Source of the DNA: Scilla litardierei | Lineage: Eukaryota; Streptophyta; Magnoliopsida; Asparagales; Asparagaceae | Assembly: GCA_030789695.1 (NCBI GenBank) | Contig: CM061134.1 | Coordinates: 67,307,486 to 67,371,485 of the forward strand | Length of the DNA: 64,000 bases | Reading direction: 5' to 3' | In this document: piece after piece, positions 57,866-64,000 of the stretch | How the letters are laid out: every line of letters starts with the position of its first letter | How positions within the stretch are numbered: the first letter of the stretch is position 1 | Made by a program: the position numbers and the translations under genes | The notes under the pieces: generated by a model | What the model was told of the DNA's origin: nothing | The model's database searches: none | What the model saw: the letters and a program-made list of their open reading frames with translations, nothing else

Positions 57866-59948
57866 TGCCTCGTCTCAAATGTTGTAAGAACTACTCCCAA
57901 GCGCAGGAGATCGTGCAAGTAATATCCTGGTGAGTCCAGGTATCGAATCCACGTGACAACTGACCTGCAAAACTACGATCGTCAATCTGAAAAGAGTAAT
58001 AATACGGTGTTAACCAACCACCTATCGAACACAAAGATATAGGATCAAGAGTATGGAATAAGAAATGAAAATCCTACGATATTTACGGTAACTTTGGTGG
58101 GGTACAAATATGGGGAGTATGTGTTGGGTTTGATTTCGTTAGGGTGTGTGCAATCAATGAATATCAATACCTTTTCTATAACTCAACGTTTCGTCTGGTC
58201 AAGGCACTAGAACGTCGGAAAATATGGCGATCAAGCGTATGAAAACGTGCCAAAGAATTATACAATTAAGATAGGGCGAAAAGATATAGAAACCAATAAT
58301 TACGACACCCTAACTACGTCAACTCCAACACGTATGAAGTGAATGTGCTACGGTTGTGAGTTCATTAGGAGTTAATAATCGCTGAAATATCATGTCTTTT
58401 ATATAACTCAACGCTTCGTCCGGTCAGGGCACGAAGGCGTCGGAAGATGAAACGATGAAAACTAGTCAAATTGGCCGTATACGTATCACTAGCAACATTG
58501 ACTTCATTAAACGATAAATGCAACAATAAGTTCAGATTAGTGAACATGAATTGGCTAGCCTTGTCAGGGCCTAGCCATACGGGATGTAACTAATATCGAC
58601 AATAAGCAAATACCCAACAAATACGTTGTAGAAATCAATGTTACGAGTGATTTTGACATGAAAATAGGGCTAAAGACATGAAATTCATCAAATAAATACT
58701 CCTAATTACATCACAACCATAGCACAAGGAAATTAGCCACGCATGGTGCAAAGAAAATCAGTTTTCATAGCCAAATACATCGTTATAATAGCCAAAATAC
58801 GACAAAATACACCAAATACGGGGTATAAGTTCAAGAATTTATCACCAAATCTCCACTTTAGAACCCAAAACTCCTTTAGAATAGGAAGAATAGCCTCTGG
58901 AATTTTTGATAATTTTTCCCTGGAGAAATACGCACAGTAGCCGCTCCAAAAGTCCCAAAATACGCCAGAATACCCCCAAAACCCTAGAAATACGCTTATA
59001 TAATAGCATTGCGGGTTTGGGGCGCTTAACGGGTTCGAAACCCGCTATCCAATACGCCAAAACCCGATCCGCCGCTCGCTGGAAGATCTCAGCCGCACGA
59101 TTCGAGCGGGATTGAACGTGGTCGCGCCACGTAGCACGCCAAAACTCGCGCCCCGCTCGCTTCGCTGCGCTCTCCGAATCCGAATCGGGGTTCGATTCAT
59201 TGCCGTTGGATCTGAGATCCAACGGTCTCAATCATTCCACGTCGCCCGCTCGACGAACGCTCCGCATCGCGATTTCGCATTCGAAGCGGCTTCGTTGACA
59301 GCCGTTCGATCTCGATCTTACGCTCCACGATGCGCCACGTGGCCAGAGGAATTCGCCGCTCGTTTCAAAACGCGGGACTAAATCGGACCGTTGGATCTTA
59401 ATCCAACGGTCCGATCGCACGCTCTTCGTCTCTGCTGCGGGGATAAGCTCGAGCGTCGGATCTCCATCCGACGGTAATCACACGCCCACGTCGTTGCTTC
59501 TTCGTGCGCAACGTCGTCCGTTGGATTGAGATCCAACGGCAGATGTTTTACCACGTCGCCCGATTGTCCTGCGCCGTCGGATCGAGCGGGAACCGCCCAG
59601 ATTGCGCCACGTGTCAAGCGATGATTGGGCAGCGGCCGTATAATCGTATTTTCGAGCGTATTTCTGTATTTAAATGGTATTCTGCATTCAAAAATTCATA
59701 GTAATTAGCACAGATCTCAGAAAAATTCAAATAAATAGTCGTTGGAATCGTGAGATCAAGACGGTGCTAAGAAAAATATAAAAGTGCAGAAATACACAAT
59801 CAAATTCACGTTTTGTGCACAAATAGAGTGATTTCTCTAATAAATGATGATGAGAAAATTACGAATGTATTAGAGATAAATTAAGCATCATATGGGCATA
59901 AAATAGGACTAATAAGGGGGTTAAATATGCAATATTCACTCCGAATCA
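57866..59948 (-). repeat. C1 5' LTR (sense minus)
   Basis: Nearly identical to 53476-55557. Its TATA-like TTATATAA at 58996-59003 is the likely promoter for the C1 transcript; C2 has the weaker TTTATTTAAG at that site. Confidence 0.94.
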
Positions 59949-59984
59949 TCGGGCGATTTGGGAATTTTGCGGTTTCGAAAAACG

Positions 59985-60007
59985 CCCCCCCCCCCCCCCC
60001 CCCCCCC
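59985..60007 (+). repeat. Poly-C run in element F interior
   Basis: 23 consecutive C, just right of C1. Confidence 0.9.
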
Positions 60008-60036
60008 CTCGGTCATTATATAATAGAAGTTACGAC

Positions 60037-60361
60037 TCGGCCGAGTGACGTGGTCACTCGGCCGAGCGAGACCAATGAAAATTTCCTCCCCGCTATCGCT
60101 TCGGCCGAGTGGCTTTGCCAGCCTCGGCCGAGTGGAGTAAGTCCATTCGGCCGAGTGACTCAAGCTACTCGGTATGACTCGCCCTAGGAGGGTATCTGTT
60201 TCACTCGGCCGAGTGAACATATATACTCGGCCGAGTAGCAGTTATATCAAAATCAAGAAAATAAACAGAGAGTTGGGTACAGCAGACTTCCCTCGTTCGT
60301 GAGCGGCTCGACCGGACGAACTTGTGTACTCGGCCGAGTGACTAGTATACTCGGCCGAGTG
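60037..60361. repeat. CTCGGCCGAG palindrome cluster in F interior
   Basis: About nine copies in 325 bp with arms that vary yet often stay self-complementary (TTCACTCGGCCGAGTGAA, TACTCGGCCGAGTA). It lies where pol should be. Confidence 0.85.
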
Positions 60362-60689
60362 AGCCTTGTGTTCTGCTGTTTGTCTTCGTTTTGGCTCTAA
60401 ACTCTGTCTTTCTTCCTCCAATCGATTTCATCTTCCTCCTAAGCGTCAAGCGCCTTCTTGGGACGCTCCTCGTCGACTCGTTCATCCTCCTCAAGATGGA
60501 TCTACCTATCTCCTCTCCTGTCAAGAAAAATAGGACCCGTTATCACAAAATTTTTGGGCGAACGATTCAAAACACCGAAAATTTCTAAAACGAAAATAAG
60601 GGAAAAGTAAAAATAAAGCAAAAACCGTCGGGTTGCCTCCCGACAAGCGCTCGTTTAAGGTCGTGAGCTCGACCCCCTATAATTTTCAA
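60362..60689 (-). other. Element F spacer after gag-protease
   Basis: No gene. Carries the GGGTTGCCTCCC...AAGCGCTCGTTTAAGGTC block near 60632-60660, often seen after gag-protease in Athila-like elements. Confidence 0.55.
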
Positions 60690-63473
60690 TCAATGCGGGA
60701 TGTTTGGTGCATATGAGATGCACCCATCAAACTTTCCGGGGAGCGCGCTTGGATTTGGATGTGGCGGCGGCGCGTTCTCCCTCGGTGGTCTCCTATCTCG
60801 AATAGTGTTGGGGGGAGGCTCCCCCAAGCTAGCATTTGCTCCGGTCAACGGCTTTGCCGGTGATGCCGATCTCCGTGCCGGCGGAGCTTTCTTCGGAGAC
60901 TTTAATTTCGAGCGCTTGCAGAGCTCTCGAATCCTTGCGACATCAGCGTCGCCTTCATCATCTTCAGCGGAGAGGTCGGGGGAATCATCTTTATTCTCTT
61001 CATGGCCTAAATCCGGGCCTTCTTCAAATTCTTCATCAAAAAGGGCGCCAATTGAGTGAGGAATCGCCTCCTCTATCACCTCATCAAGGAGGTCCATGTA
61101 GTCAAGTTCCTCGTGATAAGGCATATGCTTCATAGCCTTAGGAATGTGGAGCTCCACCTCGATGTTTCCGACATTTAAGGTTAAGGTACATTCGCGCACG
61201 TCGACGATAACTCCGGCGGTGGCGAGGAACGGGCGTCCAAGTATCAATGAGGTGTCTCCCTCCTCCTTAACGTCCATGATCACAAAGTCACATGGCAAGC
61301 ATATTCCACCCGGGACTTGAAGCGGTATGTCTTCGGCGATCCCCACCGGCCTTGTTATCCGTCCATCGGCTAATTGAATGCGCATGTCGGTGGGTTTCAA
61401 CTTTGTCCCGGTGTTTAGCTTTAAGAACATGGAGAGGGGCATGAGGTTCACACTAGCCCCAAGATCAACCAACGCCTTTTGAAGGGGAACTCCGCCCAAG
61501 GTGCAAGGAATCCGAAAACTCCCCGGATCTTTGAATTTTGCCGGCTCCTTCTCTCTCTTGGTGAACCAAGAGCCCTCCTCGGCTAGCATGATCTTCTCCT
61601 TCCTTTTCCTCCCCGAAATCAAGTCCTTCAAAAATTTAGCATACGTGGGGATCTCGACGATGGCGTCAAGGAAGGGGATGTTAAGGCTAACTCCTCTTAG
61701 GTACTCGAGAAATTTCGCTAGCCTTTTCTCCATTTTCGCTCTAGCGAGCCTTTGGGGGAATGGGACCGGTGGCATGAAGCGACTTTCCTCAATTAATTGC
61801 TCCGCCCTAGATTTCTCCTTGTCTTGTGGCTCCTTCTCCTTTTCAACTTCAACTATCGGCTCAATCGGCTCCAAGCTTTCCTCCATGGCCTCCTCGGTAG
61901 GAATCATAGCGGGGGTGGTGTCCTTCCCGCCTCTAGTAGTAACGGCAACTACGGCGTTGATGTGGCCGGTGTTGCCCCGTGGGTTTTGCTCCGGTTGCAC
62001 CGGCAATCGTTGAGTGTTCCGATTGAGCAACGCTAATTGCTCCGATATTTGAGCCACTACGGTATTAAGAGAGTCTTGCCCCGCCTTCAAAGTAGCATTC
62101 ACCTTATTTTGCTCGACCATGAACGCATCCACTCTAGTTTCGAAATCGGACCGTTGTAGAGCTTGCGGAGGGTTTTGATTTTGATTCCTCCACCCTTGGT
62201 TGTAACCGGGCGGCCTATAAGGTGGAACTTGTTGCTTCGGTTGAAAGTCTTGTTGAGTAGGCCCCCTCGGTGGATAGTTTTGTTGTTGGGGTGGTGGTCG
62301 AGCTTGTTGAGGTAGTGGTTGTGGCGGGTTCAAAGCTCCTTCATTGTTGGCGTAGGAGAATCCCGGATGATTTCTTGCGGCCGGATTGGACCAATACCCT
62401 TGGTTCCCCGCAACATATTGTACTTGCTCCAAGGATCCTTCTCCTTGCTCTCCTCCCGAGTACATGGCTTGAGATTGGTCTTGCCAATCACACATTTGGT
62501 TGGTTGGAGCGGAGGTGGAAGGGCTTCCTTGGGGCTCCGTGATGAACTTCTCCAATCTCTCCACCACCTTGTGGAGAGAATCAAATTTGCTCATGAGCTC
62601 CGCTACGGCCTTCGCCTCGTAGATGCTAGTTGGCTTTAAGGAGGACGTGGAGTGTCCTCGCTCATCGCCCCATTGTTGGTTATTTGAGGCCATCTCCTCA
62701 ATTAGGGCCGTAGCTTCTTCGGGAGTCTTTGACAAGATTGCACCATTCGCCGCGGCATCAATAATTTGTTTGGTCCCCGGTTGGAGACCGTTGTAGAAGC
62801 TATGAACTAGCTCCCAATCTTCTATACTGTGGTGCGGGCATTGATGCTGCAAATCCTTAAAACGCTCCCATGCTTCATAGAGCGTCTCCTGTGGTCCTTG
62901 CTTGAAGGACATGAGAGCGCTCCGGATTTTCACCGTCTTGGATGGCGGGTAGAATTTGTCAATAAATGCACCCGCCAACTCGTCCCAAGTAGTGAAGACT
63001 CCGTCAGCCTGCGTCCTCAACCAATAGAGTGCCTTGTCCTTAAGCGTGAAGGGGAAGAGACGCAGTCTGATAGCATCGATGGAGACCCCCGGCATCTGGA
63101 ATGTGGCGCACTTTGATAAGAATAGTTGGATGTGGTAGTGGGGGTTCTCATGGGCGTTCCCATGAAATGGGTCTTGTTGCATCAAAACCACCAATCCAGT
63201 CTTCAGCTCGAAGTTCTTGTCAGCCGCCAACTGCGGCACGGCAATGGACGAGGTAGTAGAAGAGGTCTTAGGCCGAAGCCTATCGCGAATAGAAATTATC
63301 CTCACCATCCTTGCCGCCAATTCTTCAGGAGTTTCCGGTTTGGTCATATACCTCCCTTCCGGATCTTGTCTTCTTTCCGCTCTAAGCCTCCGCGCGGTAC
63401 GTTCGATCTCGGGATCAAATAATAAAGCTTCAGGGTCCGCCGTAGATCTCGTGTACATGCACAGGGGAAACAA
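60690..63473 (-). CDS. gag: Athila Gag-protease
   Basis: 927 residues, intact. Residues about 85-265 are a Ty3/gypsy gag core (FHGNAHENPHYHIQLF, LRLFPFTLKDKALYWL, FIDKFYPPSKT, ETLYEAWERFKDLQHQCP). A Gln/Pro-rich linker follows; the zinc-knuckle site has decayed to MCDWQDQSQAM with a single Cys. Residues about 650-780 are a retropepsin-like protease with active-site ALVDLGASVNLMP and the second signature SLILGRPFLATAGV; DLGAS is usual in this lineage. The tail is acidic, then Lys/Pro-rich, and stops where RT would begin. An alternative start is MYTRSTADPE, five codons in. Confidence 0.9.
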   Translation of the reverse strand: MFPLCMYTRSTADPEALLFDPEIERTARRLRAERRQDPEGRYMTKPETPEELAARMVRIISIRDRLRPKTSSTTSSIAVPQLAADKNFELKTGLVVLMQQDPFHGNAHENPHYHIQLFLSKCATFQMPGVSIDAIRLRLFPFTLKDKALYWLRTQADGVFTTWDELAGAFIDKFYPPSKTVKIRSALMSFKQGPQETLYEAWERFKDLQHQCPHHSIEDWELVHSFYNGLQPGTKQIIDAAANGAILSKTPEEATALIEEMASNNQQWGDERGHSTSSLKPTSIYEAKAVAELMSKFDSLHKVVERLEKFITEPQGSPSTSAPTNQMCDWQDQSQAMYSGGEQGEGSLEQVQYVAGNQGYWSNPAARNHPGFSYANNEGALNPPQPLPQQARPPPQQQNYPPRGPTQQDFQPKQQVPPYRPPGYNQGWRNQNQNPPQALQRSDFETRVDAFMVEQNKVNATLKAGQDSLNTVVAQISEQLALLNRNTQRLPVQPEQNPRGNTGHINAVVAVTTRGGKDTTPAMIPTEEAMEESLEPIEPIVEVEKEKEPQDKEKSRAEQLIEESRFMPPVPFPQRLARAKMEKRLAKFLEYLRGVSLNIPFLDAIVEIPTYAKFLKDLISGRKRKEKIMLAEEGSWFTKREKEPAKFKDPGSFRIPCTLGGVPLQKALVDLGASVNLMPLSMFLKLNTGTKLKPTDMRIQLADGRITRPVGIAEDIPLQVPGGICLPCDFVIMDVKEEGDTSLILGRPFLATAGVIVDVRECTLTLNVGNIEVELHIPKAMKHMPYHEELDYMDLLDEVIEEAIPHSIGALFDEEFEEGPDLGHEENKDDSPDLSAEDDEGDADVARIRELCKRSKLKSPKKAPPARRSASPAKPLTGANASLGEPPPNTIRDRRPPRENAPPPHPNPSALPGKFDGCISYAPNIPH

Positions 63474-63593
63474 AGTTTCAAAGAAATGGTTAGCACCGTG
63501 GAAGGGTTAGGTAAGAAATAAGAAATAAAAATAATGATAATAATAACAAAAAAAAGGAATAGCTAGGGTGAGAAAGAATCAAACGCAATCGCC

Positions 63594-63611
63594 TCCCCGG
63601 CAACGGCGCCA
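63594..63611 (-). promoter_or_regulatory. Element F primer-binding site (tRNA-Asp)
   Basis: The minus strand reads TGGCGCCGTTGCCGGGGA, six bases after the 5' LTR end at 63618. Confidence 0.92.
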
Positions 63612-63617
63612 AAAACT

Positions 63618-64000
63618 TGATCGCTCCGGATATACACCCAAAGAACGGTTGTATTTTTACCGCAAGTGCACGGTGTAGCAGCGAGCGGGTATCGAACACA
63701 GGGAGGACGAATGACTGTGCTTGCTCCAAATCAACCTGGCTATTTGAGAACAGAGAAAATTGCCTTGGGCGATCCTGTCACAATCGTCAGACAAATGTGC
63801 GAAATATCAAATCAAATAAAGAACGTCTAGGGAATGGGGAATTCCCGCTACTCACCGTACTTCATAAATGTGGTTCGTCGGTATCAAAATTGCTAGAATG
63901 AGATTTCGGATGAACTAGTTGCAACTGAATGTAGAACCAGGCTCACGCTCTCGCGTTGTTGCTGGTCTATAGCTATCCTAGGTTTGGGTCCAATCTCTTG
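63618..64000 (-). repeat. Element F 5' LTR, partial
   Basis: Matches 47000-47382 with few differences. It is cut by the window edge inside the first constant-loop hairpin. Confidence 0.92.

Larger units (their letters stand above)
53476..59948 (-). mobile_element. Element C1: non-autonomous Athila-like element, complete and young
   Basis: 6473 bp flanked by TSD tcggg (53471-53475, 59949-59953). LTRs 53476-55557 (2082 bp) and 57866-59948 (2083 bp) differ by about 15 substitutions by eye, mostly transitions. The 2308-bp interior has a tRNA-Asp PBS, a residual gag and a purine tract; no protease, RT or integrase. It is a sister subfamily of C2 with a different middle LTR section. Confidence 0.95.
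47000..64000 (-). mobile_element. Element F: Athila-lineage retrotransposon lacking pol (runs off right edge)
   Basis: LTR ends are TGATC...GATCA. The left (3') LTR is 47000-48815; the right (5') LTR starts at 63618. It has a tRNA-Asp PBS, a gag-protease ORF, an ATHILA ORF1-like gene in the env position, and purine tracts. RT, RNase H and integrase are absent: only about 740 bp (59954-60689) and 420 bp (53058-53475) remain between the two genes once C1 is removed. The candidate left TSD is accga (46995-46999). Confidence 0.88.

Overview
The window is repeat-dense nuclear DNA of a flowering plant and holds no ordinary host gene. The evidence is Ty1/copia, Ty3/gypsy and Athila-type LTR retrotransposons of plant lineages, plant primer sites (initiator tRNA-Met and tRNA-Asp), AAACCCT boxes, and deeply nested insertions with clean 5-bp target-site duplications (TSDs). 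Species cannot be named from this sequence. Element letters A-G below are mine.

Left nest (1-40568). The oldest layer is element D, a minus-strand gag-like gene of the plant 'putative gypsy type transposon' family. Its 5' part lies at 39540-40293 and its 3' part at 1-1120. Element A (1121-39534, TSD atgcc) sits inside D. A has very large LTRs (about 4.5 kb) around only 478 bp of interior. A's left LTR was hit by element B (3571-25506, TSD tgtat), a related gene-less element with 3.1-kb LTRs. B's right LTR was hit by a nearly complete SIRE-like copia element (11992-24452, TSD cgttt) carrying gag, pol and a third env-position ORF on the minus strand. A's right LTR was hit by C2 (31953-38890, TSD actac), a non-autonomous Athila-like element whose left end is not an LTR end.

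Right nest (40569-64000). Element E is a minus-strand relative of B: 3' LTR 40569-44019 and gene-less interior to 46558. It is cut by G, the first 441 bp of a copia LTR of the same family as above but in the opposite orientation. G is cut by F, an Athila-lineage element starting at 47000 and running off the right edge. F has a 3' LTR, an ATHILA ORF1-like env-position gene and a gag-protease gene, but no reverse transcriptase or integrase. F's interior is cut by C1 (53476-59948, TSD tcggg), a sister of C2 with almost identical LTRs.

How the parts work together: only the copia element has a near-complete replication set (gag, protease, integrase, RT, RNase H), and its gag-pol junction is broken. 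A, B, E, C1 and C2 keep only cis signals (LTR ends, PBS, polypurine tract) and must have been moved by enzymes from other copies. F supplies gag-protease only.

The most unusual material is structural. F's LTR has five hairpins with an identical 14-nt loop but different self-complementary stems. A covarying CTGACGTA hairpin is shared by the A, B and E LTRs. Clusters of short palindromes occur in LTRs of four unrelated families. C2 shows an integration that seems to have used a non-LTR end.
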